IMG/VR virus record: IMGVR_UViG_3300025687_000092
Span: 1-42,978 of that record
DNA from: a virus
DNA length: 42,978 nt
Direction: 5' to 3' (one strand)
The notes below the pieces were generated by a model. The model was not told the DNA's origin, did no database searches, and saw only the letters and a program-made list of their open reading frames with translations. A program made the translations under genes and the position numbers. Numbering within the stretch: the stretch's first letter is position 1; each line of letters opens with the position of its first letter. Positions 7,315 to 14,365 of the stretch are shown here, piece after piece.

Positions 7315-7638
7315 ATGGGACGCGACAGTAATATGACCTGCAAAACGTGTAAGAAAAATTATTACTTGGGTTACAATTCTTATTCGGGGTGGATTTATGC
7401 TTCTACGCTTGCAGAGTATGATGCCAAACCAGACGATTTAAAAAAACGGCGTGGCAACCAGAATTTAAGACAAGTCCTTGAAGAACACGAGGGTCATGAA
7501 ATGTTTGGCCCTTGGTCACACGATTACATGTTTAACAATAGGGGTGTCTTAGAGATGAATAGTGGGTATCACGTCGATAAAGTCATCGAAGATTATGGCG
7601 ATTACGAACAAATAAATATGCACGAGGAGGAGGATTAA
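7315..7638 (+). CDS. Putative small zinc-binding protein, 107 aa
   Basis: The N terminus has CxxC (MTCKTCKK) and a later HEGHE, which could bind zinc. The rest is aromatic-rich with an acidic tail. ATG 7315 and ATG 7333 are both possible; the ribosome-binding site is weak for each. Two bases separate it from the terminase ATPase gene, whose GGAGGAGG lies in its last codons. Confidence 0.65.
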   Translation: MGRDSNMTCKTCKKNYYLGYNSYSGWIYASTLAEYDAKPDDLKKRRGNQNLRQVLEEHEGHEMFGPWSHDYMFNNRGVLEMNSGYHVDKVIEDYGDYEQINMHEEED

Positions 7639-7640
7639 GG

Positions 7641-8600
7641 ATGCCACCAAGAAAATATCAAAACAAGATTGCCCACATATTGGCGAATGATTATGTGCTA
7701 CCAGAAACGGGCAAACCCATGAAGTTGGAGGATTTTCAGACGCGCATACTTAATCACGTATTCACTCCGCGCAAAGATGGGCGCATGCCATACAGGACTG
7801 TAATATTGTCAATGCCCAAAAAGTCGGGCAAGACAGAAATCGCCGCAGGTATTGCCTACGCTTGGGCGCGACACTTTGGGGGGGAAATTTATTCTTGTGC
7901 TAATGACAAAGACCAATCATCAGGCCGAATGTTTGATAGAATTTATAAGTCGCTGGATTGGTTGAAGATGAAAAACAAACAACGATACGACAATGAGGTG
8001 CTGAGACACAATTACGATATTATTGAGTTAGCAGACCCAAAGACAGACCGCCACCAAAAAAATCGACTGCCCTACGCAACCATAAAAGCACTTGCAGTTG
8101 ACTCCGCAGGTGAGGCAGGAGCACAGAACAGCTTGGTGGTGTTTGATGAAATATGGGGATATAAAACGGTAGAGGATGAGAATTTTTGGGAAGAAATGCA
8201 ACCAATCCCTACCATACCACACTCAACGCGCTTAGTTGTGACGTATGCAGGATATTATGGAATATCTAACCTTCTGTACGGAATCTATGAGAGATGCCTT
8301 AAGCCCGACCCTGAGACAGAAGAATATATGGGTATCAAGGCGAAAGGCTTGGAAGATTTGCCGTGTTATGTGGATGGTAGCACGTTTGCATATTGGGACC
8401 ACGTGGCACGTATGCCCTGGCACACACCAGAGTTTCTTGCGGCGGCACGAGCAGAGACACGCCCATCGGAATATCTGCGCCTGTGGGAGAATCGGTGGAC
8501 GACAGGACAAGAGGCGTTCATTGATATGGAACTGTTTGACGAGTTGTGTGTTATTGGAGATCGTGAAGGACGCAGAAATCACATGTTGGCAATACCGTAG
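7641..8600 (+). CDS. Large terminase, N-terminal ATPase domain as a separate protein
   Basis: 319 residues with Walker A SMPKKSGKT (residues 57-65), Walker B LVVFDE (165-170, catalytic Glu170) and a coupling motif TYAGY (201-205). It ends after RLWENRWTTGQEAFID and MLAIP, the position where related terminases pass into their nuclease domain (vxLGLDxxxxxD). That domain is missing here and is encoded upstream at 4783-5343. The protein should power DNA translocation through the portal at 15191. GGAGGAGG precedes the ATG. No small terminase is recognised with confidence. Confidence 0.92.
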   Translation: MPPRKYQNKIAHILANDYVLPETGKPMKLEDFQTRILNHVFTPRKDGRMPYRTVILSMPKKSGKTEIAAGIAYAWARHFGGEIYSCANDKDQSSGRMFDRIYKSLDWLKMKNKQRYDNEVLRHNYDIIELADPKTDRHQKNRLPYATIKALAVDSAGEAGAQNSLVVFDEIWGYKTVEDENFWEEMQPIPTIPHSTRLVVTYAGYYGISNLLYGIYERCLKPDPETEEYMGIKAKGLEDLPCYVDGSTFAYWDHVARMPWHTPEFLAAARAETRPSEYLRLWENRWTTGQEAFIDMELFDELCVIGDREGRRNHMLAIP

Positions 8601-8610
8601 GGGGTAGACA

Positions 8611-9099
8611 ATGACGGAGGAATTGTTACGTATACGCAAGGTGTTAGATAGTAATTTGGAGACAAGCAAGAAACTTGGGAAACAAATATGTGAAACAGGG
8701 AGCAAGCAAGCAGAGATAAACCGTATCATAAAAACAGGAAAGAAAAATGGGCCTATTTATGAAAAAAACATTAAGGAGAGGGAGCGATTAAAAAACGTCA
8801 TGGAGGTGTTAAAATCTCAGGCATCCAACCTAAAAGCTGAGAGGTCAAGATTAAGTACAGAAGAAGCGGTCGAGAGGGCAAAGATTAACCGTGGTGTGAC
8901 GGAGGAAGAATTAAACAACGACCCTGTGGGAACAGACGCAATCACCCTAATCGTTGCTTGCTTTGGAGAGTTTACGAAATTAGAGCGCAAAGGGGGATTG
9001 AGCGAAAGGGGCAGACTTATCATGCAAAAATTAGAACCAATAGTAGTAAGGAAACGCGCACAAGAAAATATGCTTAAAAGGCAAATTTTAAACGTATAG
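8611..9099 (+). CDS. Coiled-coil protein, 162 aa
   Basis: A charged helical protein with long heptad-like stretches up to about residue 95 (KERERLKNVMEVLKSQ) and a second helical part ending LKRQILNV. It directly follows the terminase ATPase gene. Helical oligomers next to TerL are sometimes small terminases, but no DNA-binding motif is visible, so that is speculation. Confidence 0.7.
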   Translation: MTEELLRIRKVLDSNLETSKKLGKQICETGSKQAEINRIIKTGKKNGPIYEKNIKERERLKNVMEVLKSQASNLKAERSRLSTEEAVERAKINRGVTEEELNNDPVGTDAITLIVACFGEFTKLERKGGLSERGRLIMQKLEPIVVRKRAQENMLKRQILNV

Positions 9100-9107
9100 G
9101 GGGAACA

Positions 9108-9524
9108 ATGCCAGATAAAAAAGTCACAGTGTCACGACTGAGCGACATTATGGTAGACGAATATTACCACGTTATCGGCACAGACAGTAGCGGTATGAAA
9201 ATCCCACCGCAGATAATACGCATACTTGAACCACCAATAAGAACATCAGGCTTTGGTGTACCAACAGTAAAGGTAGAGGCAATGGTAAAGTTGGGTGATA
9301 CGTTGCTGAGATATACCACCAAGTTTGACCTTTGGAGCATCAATGTTAAAGAGGGAGGCAAAGGCTTACTGACAGGGCATGGTGTCCACGACAGAGAGTT
9401 GGTAAGGATGGTTCACCCGAATGAGTTAAGAACATTTCTTGGTGACGACAGCTACAACGAAGCATTGCAGATGCAACGAGATATGAAGATTATTGTTGCC
9501 GACAAATGGGGCAACTTTAAATAA
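9108..9524 (+). CDS. Hypothetical protein, 138 aa
   Basis: Starts at ATG 9108 after AGGGGGAAC, eight bases downstream of the previous stop. A predicted beta-rich protein (for example RIMxPPIRTSGFGVPTVKVEA-type strands) with a helical C terminus. No family recognised. It is the last gene before a new promoter at 9550, so it may end the early operon. Confidence 0.7.
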   Translation: MPDKKVTVSRLSDIMVDEYYHVIGTDSSGMKIPPQIIRILEPPIRTSGFGVPTVKVEAMVKLGDTLLRYTTKFDLWSINVKEGGKGLLTGHGVHDRELVRMVHPNELRTFLGDDSYNEALQMQRDMKIIVADKWGNFK

Positions 9525-9549
9525 AAATATACCATTTACAACTTTATTA

Positions 9550-9578
9550 TTGACAATAATAGTTATGCGTGATATATT
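9550..9578 (+). promoter_or_regulatory. Sigma70-type promoter for the 9.65 kb genes
   Basis: TTGACA at 9550-9555, a 17-base spacer, and TATATT at 9573-9578: near-perfect consensus. The predicted start near 9585 gives a leader of about 65 bases before ATG 9650. That leader contains short inverted repeats (CACT/AGTG at about 9588-9600). Confidence 0.85.
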
Positions 9579-9649
9579 GGATCCGACCACTAAACCAGTG
9601 AGCGTGTAGGCCAATCAGCTTACAGGCGCACACTATGAGAGGGGCAACG

Positions 9650-9928
9650 ATGATTGATGTGAACATTGAGCAGGTGCGAGAGGCGTTAAGCAAGCCCAAT
9701 TATCCAACATACACGGTGATGGGGAAATGGCTCCGCCAAATGGCAGACGAGATAGAGCGTCTGCGGTCTGAGGTGGAGGATTTGGAAACACCACCACATA
9801 ACGCGATGCAGAAGGAAAACGAAACGGCAATGATGCACGATGAGATAGAGCGTCTGAGGGCTGAGAACGATGAGTTGAAACGCCAGAGTGACAACGCCAA
9901 CAATTATATCCAGAGCCTAAAACGATAA
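9650..9928 (+). CDS. Coiled-coil protein, 92 aa
   Basis: Contains two copies of the heptad segment DEIERLR (about residues 33-39 and 65-71) in long charged helices. ATG 9650 follows GAGAGGGG; the in-frame ATG at 9635 lacks a site. It is preceded by its own strong promoter. The leader GGGGCAACG before this ATG resembles GGAGGTAACG before the next gene. Confidence 0.75.
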   Translation: MIDVNIEQVREALSKPNYPTYTVMGKWLRQMADEIERLRSEVEDLETPPHNAMQKENETAMMHDEIERLRAENDELKRQSDNANNYIQSLKR

Positions 9929-9940
9929 CGGGAGGTAACG

Positions 9941-10720
9941 ATGGCAACGAAAATTCAACTTGAGACACGGATACGAGAACTTGAGCGTAGATTAGAGAAC
10001 GATGAGCAAGATATGGTTGAAGTGTGTGATCGCATTGAGAAGTTGGAGCAGAAGAATAATGATATCTGTGGAGTGATTTACGATATGACTTGGCCTCACA
10101 ATAGGGCTAAGATTCGTGAGCGCATACACTATGCCCGTATCGACACGGGTGACACGGAGGCACAGGATGAACCACAAAGTAGTAAGGATGTATCTGATGG
10201 GCGCGATTCGACTCCGCCTATGGTATCGACAGGAGGCGCAGAGGTGGAATCTGTGAGTGTTGACGCGATAATGGGGGAGTTGCGTGAAGCATCTGCTAAA
10301 AGGTTTATCCCTGAGGTTACTTATAGCGTGAAAAGATTTATAGATTTGGATGTGCGCCCCCACATCGAGAAGTTGGTGGGTGAGATTAGATTGAAGAATA
10401 TTTTTCTGCGTGGCAAAGAGGGGTGTGAGCAAGAAATGATCAAGGCTATTGAAGCCAAAGAACTCGCAGAGGCAGAGGTGGCGCGGTTGCGTGATCTACT
10501 AAAACGTATGCCACATTTGAGCGAAATGCACGAAGGTTACGTAAATTTGGTGGAGAAAGCACTCGCCAAATACGAGACACAGAAAGGTGGCAACGATGAG
10601 CAGGCCGTTCGCAACGCTACACTTGAGGAAGTGGCTAACTATATAAGCAGTGCGTGGTTAAATGCTAAATCTAATATAGAAATTGCGAAAATTGTGCGCC
10701 AGATGAAGGAGTCATCGTGA
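9941..10720 (+). CDS. Coiled-coil protein, 259 aa
   Basis: The N terminus is a coiled coil (IRELERRLENDEQDMVEV), the middle (about residues 70-105) is a Ser/Thr/Gly/Asp-rich linker, and a second coiled coil follows (KELAEAEVARLRDLLKRM). The arrangement suggests an oligomeric scaffold or adaptor; no enzyme motif is visible. GGAGG lies before the ATG. Its end overlaps the GTG start of the membrane protein gene. Confidence 0.75.
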   Translation: MATKIQLETRIRELERRLENDEQDMVEVCDRIEKLEQKNNDICGVIYDMTWPHNRAKIRERIHYARIDTGDTEAQDEPQSSKDVSDGRDSTPPMVSTGGAEVESVSVDAIMGELREASAKRFIPEVTYSVKRFIDLDVRPHIEKLVGEIRLKNIFLRGKEGCEQEMIKAIEAKELAEAEVARLRDLLKRMPHLSEMHEGYVNLVEKALAKYETQKGGNDEQAVRNATLEEVANYISSAWLNAKSNIEIAKIVRQMKESS

Positions 10721-11013
10721 TATACCTATACCTATGGATTATATACAGCACCATCGGTGGCATCATATCAGCGTGGTTCCTATACACTTGGGGATGGGGT
10801 GACGCATCGTGGAACAAGCCACCAATGCACGTAGGCAAATCCAACGATCTATGGCACAGGCGCAGACGTAGAGCGTTTTATGCGGTGGCGATATGGGCCG
10901 TATGTGGAAATCCGGTTGCGTTGGTATTGTTGGCGATATTTGGTAGGCAGATATTTAGACGTGGCGTATGGGATGTGGACTTCGGTAATACACACGACAG
11001 GTGGTATGGGTAG
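10717..11013 (+). CDS. Small membrane protein with two predicted TM segments
   Basis: 98 residues starting at GTG 10717, overlapping the previous stop (GTGA). Hydrophobic segments lie at about residues 2-25 (YLYLWIIYSTIGGIISAWFL) and 53-76, separated by a loop with the run RRRRR. By the positive-inside rule the loop should be cytoplasmic. It could be an inner-membrane exclusion or holin-like protein, but position and length do not decide this. Confidence 0.7.
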   Translation: MIYLYLWIIYSTIGGIISAWFLYTWGWGDASWNKPPMHVGKSNDLWHRRRRRAFYAVAIWAVCGNPVALVLLAIFGRQIFRRGVWDVDFGNTHDRWYG

Positions 11014-11039
11014 TTTCGTTAGCGAGTTTCGTTAGCGAG
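11014..11039. repeat. Perfect 13-bp tandem duplication
   Basis: TTTCGTTAGCGAG occurs twice in tandem immediately after the TAG of the membrane protein gene and before the terminator. CGTTAGCG is itself a near-palindrome, so this could be a paired protein-binding site or a recent slippage duplication. Confidence 0.75.
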
Positions 11040-11042
11040 AAT

Positions 11043-11078
11043 CACCCCCCAGGCCATTAGTGTCGTGGGTGCTTTTTT
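11043..11078 (+). terminator. Probable intrinsic terminator
   Basis: CACCC at 11043-11047 can pair with GGGTG at 11067-11071, followed by CTTTTTT. The stem is short and the loop long, but the T run and the position after a gene and before a new promoter support termination of the 9.6-11.0 kb unit. Confidence 0.55.
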
Positions 11079-11258
11079 GTGTCCACATATCAAAATGTTA
11101 TCATATGAACAATCGTTCAAGTAACCGTTCTAATGTATTGTAGGACAACGACTTAGCGCAAAACAAAAACACGAAAAACTGTTGACTTTTGGGAAAAAGG
11201 GCATATATTCAAGTTGTGATTTTTAACACAATCCACCATACAACAAGGAGCAACGATT
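11079..11258. other. Noncoding promoter gap
   Basis: No gene-sized frame is seen here. The stretch is AT-rich with several CAATCGTTC/AACCGTTC-like words at 11109-11131, and carries the promoter at 11182-11209. Confidence 0.6.
11182..11209 (+). promoter_or_regulatory. Sigma70-type promoter for the 11.26 kb genes
   Basis: TTGACT at 11182-11187, a 16-base spacer, and TATATT at 11204-11209. The predicted leader runs about 45 bases to the AAGGAG and ATG 11259. Confidence 0.75.
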
Positions 11259-11426
11259 ATGGCACAGAACACACAGCAACAGGTTGACAATTTTTGGAAA
11301 AATGCGCGCGTTTATTGTGACCGCAACGAAACGCCAGACAATAAGGCGAGGGCATTGCGTAACATGTACACCGCACAACAGTTTTTTTTAGAAAACGGCT
11401 TTAAATTCATACCGATGCCTCAGTAA
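11259..11426 (+). CDS. Small protein, 55 aa
   Basis: Starts at ATG 11259 with AAGGAG at 11245-11250 and ends at TAA 11424-11426. The product begins MAQNTQQQVDNFWKN and ends GFKFIPMPQ; it is polar and helical. First gene of the accessory block, right behind a clear promoter, which makes it credible despite its size. Family unknown. Confidence 0.7.
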   Translation: MAQNTQQQVDNFWKNARVYCDRNETPDNKARALRNMYTAQQFFLENGFKFIPMPQ

Positions 11427-11437
11427 TTACAAAAAAA

Positions 11438-11470
11438 GGCCGGTCCACTACTCGCAATAGTGAACCGGCC
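11438..11470. terminator. Strong hairpin; terminator-like on the minus strand
   Basis: GGCCGGTCCACTA (11438-11450) pairs with TAGTGAACCGGCC (11458-11470) except for one C-A mismatch, loop CTCGCAA. On the plus strand it is preceded by seven A and followed by CAAAACAACC, so the T tract of an intrinsic terminator exists only on the minus strand. It may stop antisense transcription, or protect or process the mRNA between the 11259 and 11508 genes. Confidence 0.7.
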
Positions 11471-11507
11471 CAAAACAACCAGCAACCCCAACCAGGAGGA
11501 AGCCAGC

Positions 11508-11600
11508 TTGAATATTATAACAATAATCCGCCAATGGCGCAAACGTCGCACGATGCGCCGAAAATACGTCACGCACATTTACAGGAGGCTAAGCCAATGA
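11508..11600 (+). CDS. Arg-rich 30-aa peptide
   Basis: TTG 11508 is preceded by AGGAGG (11494-11499) at good distance and the frame ends at TGA 11598-11600, overlapping the next ATG by the ATGA pattern. The peptide contains RQWRKRRTMRRKYV, strongly basic and helix-prone, suggesting nucleic-acid or ribosome contact, or merely a coupling leader for the next gene. Without proteomics it remains probable only. Confidence 0.5.
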   Translation: MNIITIIRQWRKRRTMRRKYVTHIYRRLSQ

Positions 11601-12298
11601 CAACCGCGGATAAGGTTAAAATATGGCATTCACCCCAAAAAGGTATTTTTGCCGTAATAAATAAGCTCAAAACTAAATCAGAAAACATTAAAACGGGAGA
11701 TATGGCAGGCCTCTATGTGTTACCCATTACAGAGGCGCCTACAGCCAGCATTAAGAACAAGCGCGATATACAATGCGGCACCTGCCCGTTGAAGGGTAAT
11801 GTATGTTATGTGAACCCAATAACTACAAATGGCGTATGGAAGTCGGGTGTTGAGTTGGAAGTAAATATCCCAACAAAAACATCGAAACCGTTGCGCTTAG
11901 GTGTATACGGTGATACCGGATTGCTGCCGTATACATTAATACAAAAAATAGTGTCACGTTTTAGCGGGCATTCTGGATATACCCACCAATGGCAACACAT
12001 CAACCCCAAACATGCAAAATTTCACATGGCAAGCATAGACGATATAAGCGCGAAACAAGCCAATATGACAAGCGCGGAATTAAAACAAAAAGCCAACGAT
12101 TTAGGGTATAGGACGTACCGCATTATTCAGAATGAGGCGCAAATATTGAAAGATGAAATTTTATGTCCACACTATACGCGCGGACTACAATGTGCCGACT
12201 GTTTGCTATGTGACGGAGCAAACAACAAGAAAAATATTGTGGCGCATATACATGGTCCCCAAAATAAAATCAAAACATACAAAACCAACACAAATTAG
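11597..12298 (+). CDS. Cys-rich phage/plasmid protein (DUF7227-like family)
   Basis: 233 residues with an ordered set of conserved motifs: CGTCPLKGNVCYVN (Cys60, Cys63, Cys70), LRLGVYGD (100-106), SGYTHQW (126-132), MASIDD (144-149), RTYRI (172-176), then C-PHYTRGLQC-ADC-LLC (Cys190, 199, 202, 205). I recognise this set from a widespread phage and plasmid family that I believe is DUF7227; its function is unknown to me. The cysteines could hold a metal or an Fe-S cluster. ATG 11597 follows AGGAGG; the longer frame from 11534 overlaps the basic peptide. Confidence 0.8.
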   Translation: MTTADKVKIWHSPQKGIFAVINKLKTKSENIKTGDMAGLYVLPITEAPTASIKNKRDIQCGTCPLKGNVCYVNPITTNGVWKSGVELEVNIPTKTSKPLRLGVYGDTGLLPYTLIQKIVSRFSGHSGYTHQWQHINPKHAKFHMASIDDISAKQANMTSAELKQKANDLGYRTYRIIQNEAQILKDEILCPHYTRGLQCADCLLCDGANNKKNIVAHIHGPQNKIKTYKTNTN

Positions 12299-12318
12299 GA
12301 TATTGGGAGGCTAAACCG

Positions 12319-12558
12319 ATGAATATTGACGAAATAAGAACCAAAGACGGCAAGCTACCACACACAGCCTGGCCGGGATTGTACCCGATGTATTATGTGG
12401 ACGATAATAATTGTGTTTTGTGTCCAGGGTGCGCCAACAAAGAAGGATACGGATTTGAAATTGTGGCCTATGATGCAAACTGGGAAGATGAGAGCCTTTA
12501 TTGTGATGACTGCGGAGAGAAGATTGAAAGCGCATATGGGGGCGACATTGACGAATAA
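12319..12558 (+). CDS. Small zinc-ribbon protein
   Basis: 79 residues with two CxxC pairs (CVLCPGC near residues 32-38 and YCDDCG near 61-66) and the surrounding pattern WPGLYPMYYV and ANWEDESLYCDDC. Small zinc-ribbon proteins of this look are common in phages; their role is unknown. GGGAGG precedes the ATG. The last 23 bases overlap the next predicted gene. Confidence 0.8.
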   Translation: MNIDEIRTKDGKLPHTAWPGLYPMYYVDDNNCVLCPGCANKEGYGFEIVAYDANWEDESLYCDDCGEKIESAYGGDIDE

Positions 12559-12703
12559 ACACAGAAATCAGAAAACACTCAAGACCCTGTTGAACGTGGG
12601 TAATAGTGTACAAGATCGCGAATTTTTACACTGGCTAAGGTTCCGGGCCAGTGAAGCACTTGTCCAGTATTTGATTGATAAGTTTAAGGAGATAAGACAA
12701 TGA
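12536..12703 (+). CDS. Small basic helical protein, 55 aa
   Basis: Read from ATG 12536 inside the end of the zinc-ribbon gene to TGA 12701-12703, which overlaps the next ATG. The body (VQDREFLHWLRFRASEALVQYLIDKF) looks like a real helical protein. TTG 12548 is an alternative start. Neither start has a strong ribosome-binding site, so it may be coupled to the gene before. Confidence 0.55.
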   Translation: MGATLTNKHRNQKTLKTLLNVGNSVQDREFLHWLRFRASEALVQYLIDKFKEIRQ

Positions 12704-12888
12704 CCAGAAGCAAAGCATACACAATAGCACAGGCAAAAGCATTCGAGACACGCAAAGACCATTATGTGGTATATGACCCCACAGCAACCGACGACCCAAA
12801 GCAGTACGCGTTTTTTGTGGCATCAGAAGAAGACCTTGAAACATATTTCTATGGCATGACACCAATAGCAACTATTTGCCCAGCATAA
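12700..12888 (+). CDS. Hypothetical protein, 62 aa
   Basis: ATG 12700 overlaps the previous stop and is preceded by AAGGAGATAAGACA, a leader repeated almost exactly before the next gene at 12901. The protein has a strand-rich middle (DHYVVYDPTATDDP) and no known motif. Confidence 0.7.
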   Translation: MTRSKAYTIAQAKAFETRKDHYVVYDPTATDDPKQYAFFVASEEDLETYFYGMTPIATICPA

Positions 12889-12900
12889 GGAGATAAGACA

Positions 12901-13002
12901 ATGATAACAGAAAATGCACGAGCACCACCAAAAATGTATCGAAACCTGCAAAAGTGTTTTATTATATTCGAGAAAACCCAAAAACAGGAGGCAATACAAT
13001 GA
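12901..13002 (+). CDS. Short ORF, 33 aa
   Basis: ATG 12901 has AAGGAGATAAGACA directly before it, the same leader as the 12700 gene. The frame ends at TGA 13000-13002, overlapping the next ATG. The peptide starts MITENARAPPKMYRN. The signals favour translation; function is unknown and it may serve to couple translation of the next gene. Confidence 0.5.
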   Translation: MITENARAPPKMYRNLQKCFIIFEKTQKQEAIQ

Positions 13003-13634
13003 ACACGACAGTGCACTACCTCGAAACAGGCGATGATGCACCATTACACCCACTTTTTCACCAATATGAGGGGCAAAACACGCCACAAGGGGCACATATC
13101 GCGTTGAGATTAGACACCGGAAAAATTTATGCCGATATAGATTATAACATAGGGGGAGGAATTGACACCGATGTATGGCACGGCAGAGAATTAAACTGGA
13201 CCATAAACCGCAATATGACAGCGGCAGAAATTAACACCCTTATGGACGATTTGCACCCACTATTTGACAAAATACACAGTCTAATGACCGTAGAGTGGGA
13301 CGGGAGCAACCACAGAGGGCGATATATAGACACCAATGCAAGCGCAAAAGGTGCAGAATTGCAGGAAAAAATACACGCCATCACCGAAGCGTCAGACACT
13401 AAGAGCGGCGGTGTTTGGTACGCTGAAAACTGGCTGGAAAATACAACAGACAGCCAGGAAGATGATGACGGTTTTATTTTGGCGTGGACAATAGGGGACC
13501 ACACCATCACAAAAGCCACCACACGCGACGAATTAGAGGCCATCGCCCAGGCCATTTACGAGGAAGCGCGAACCGAAAACGTAACCGTATATAGGGCATA
13601 TGAGCACTTAGAGTATTTACAAGGCCAGATATAA
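12999..13634 (+). CDS. Hypothetical protein, 211 aa
   Basis: ATG 12999 follows CAGGAGG and overlaps the stop of the 33-aa ORF; the longer frame from 12954 lies across that ORF. The protein is acidic, with a repeated look of strand-turn-strand in the first half (GKIYADIDYNIGGGID) and helices in the second (ELEAIAQAIYEEAR). No family recognised. Last sizeable gene of the accessory block. Confidence 0.75.
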   Translation: MNTTVHYLETGDDAPLHPLFHQYEGQNTPQGAHIALRLDTGKIYADIDYNIGGGIDTDVWHGRELNWTINRNMTAAEINTLMDDLHPLFDKIHSLMTVEWDGSNHRGRYIDTNASAKGAELQEKIHAITEASDTKSGGVWYAENWLENTTDSQEDDDGFILAWTIGDHTITKATTRDELEAIAQAIYEEARTENVTVYRAYEHLEYLQGQI

Positions 13635-13659
13635 CAAAACCGCACAAGGAGGCCACATA

Positions 13660-13734
13660 ATGCACACCATAAGACCGCCACCAAATGCACAGAAAAAGCA
13701 AAAAGCAGAATTCGAAAATATTAGCATTGGCTGA
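13660..13734 (+). CDS. Very short ORF, 24 aa
   Basis: ATG 13660 has AAGGAGG (13646-13652) at ideal distance and the frame ends at TGA 13732-13734. The peptide MHTIRPPPNAQKKQKAEF is basic. Good ribosome-binding site but minimal length, so treated as possible only. Confidence 0.35.
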   Translation: MHTIRPPPNAQKKQKAEFENISIG

Positions 13735-13742
13735 AAACATAA

Positions 13743-13758
13743 TTTAGCCATGGCTAAA
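13743..13758. promoter_or_regulatory. Perfect 16-bp palindrome before terminator
   Basis: TTTAGCCATGGCTAAA is an exact palindrome lying between the last small ORF and the terminator. It could be an operator-like protein site or extend the terminator structure. Only one exact copy was noticed. Confidence 0.5.
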
Positions 13759-13767
13759 AATCCACAC

Positions 13768-13800
13768 AAGCCCTTGTGTTTCATACACTTGGGCTTTTTT
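13768..13800 (+). terminator. Strong intrinsic terminator of the accessory block
   Basis: AAGCCC-TT-GTGT pairs with ACAC-TT-GGGCTT around the loop TTCAT, with only a 2-base internal mismatch, and is followed by TTTTTT. It closes the plus-strand unit that begins at 11182. Confidence 0.9.
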
Positions 13801-14284
13801 CTTGCCCTGCATACCTGCTTGCATTTTCGATATGTTGCACGCGATACATCGGAAAACCCACGCACAAACCCACGCACAAACCCAGGCGAGATCCTCACGC
13901 GACACGCCAGCCATAACCCAGGAAGAACCCAGGAAGAACCCAACCAGACCGCCAACCCCCACGCGATGCCAGCAAAAACACGCCAAATATCACGCCATTT
14001 TTTCGTTATGACGCGGAATAGGGGCGCAGAATAGGCCAAAAAAGTATGCTGGATTATAAGTTTGTTTAAAAAAATACCGCATTTTGACGGGCTGAGACAG
14101 GATATTGCCATAAAATATATAAGGAAAGCTAATGCACGCACGTTTGAAGGCGTGAACATATGAACAACTTCTCAAGTGTCCGCCTCCGCATTTCGACCTT
14201 CCCCCACGGCAGGGGGGCCTTCTTCCGCGAGCGAAAATCTAAGGTTCCCCCATTTACATCTCGCTATACGTATCTCTCGCATTT
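13801..14284. other. Gene-free, repeat-bearing gap
   Basis: No convincing gene is seen on either strand. The left part is C- and A-rich with short tandem repeats; the middle is AT-rich (TATAAG, AAAATATATAAGG at about 14113-14126); the right part has a C5/G5 hairpin at about 14200-14216. Frames open on the minus strand are hydrophobic and Trp/Cys-rich, as expected for chance reading of C-rich repeats. An origin or packaging site is possible but not shown. Confidence 0.5.
13857..13936. repeat. Two short tandem repeats
   Basis: CCCACGCACAAA is repeated exactly at 13857-13868 and 13869-13880, and AACCCAGGAAG at 13915-13925 and 13926-13936. Each is followed by a partial third unit starting with CCCA. 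The two arrays share the AACCCA core, so they may be related iterons. Confidence 0.75.
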
Positions 14285-14293
14285 CCAACAACT

Positions 14294-14316
14294 TACAAAA
14301 TATCCCTATATTTCCT
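14294..14316 (+). promoter_or_regulatory. Candidate phage-sigma promoter motif, copy 1
   Basis: ACAAAATATCCCTATATTTC lies 50 bases before the AraC-like gene, at the head of the morphogenesis block. The same AAAANNNCCCTATATTTC occurs at about 30103-30119 before the ejection-protein block. No good sigma70 -35 box is present at either, which is why I connect the motif with the phage sigma factor at 5562; this is inference. Confidence 0.5.
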
Positions 14317-14365
14317 CACAATAATGCCCTCGTTGCCGCCTTACCGATTATGGAGAAAGAGTGTT

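Noticed and set aside
4783-8600. Split intein joining the two terminase parts
   Set aside because: Neither the end of the ATPase protein (ending MLAIP) nor the start of the nuclease protein (MSDPVIYLGL) carries intein sequence.
13750-14034. Plus-strand ORF (94 aa) starting in the palindrome
   Set aside because: It runs through the terminator hairpin and tandem repeats; composition (NPRTNPRTNP) only mirrors the DNA repeats.
13617-14159. Long minus-strand ORF (180 aa) over the repeat gap
   Set aside because: It crosses a strong plus-strand terminator and two tandem repeats, reads as a Trp/Cys/hydrophobic-rich chance product, and has no ribosome-binding site before its start.
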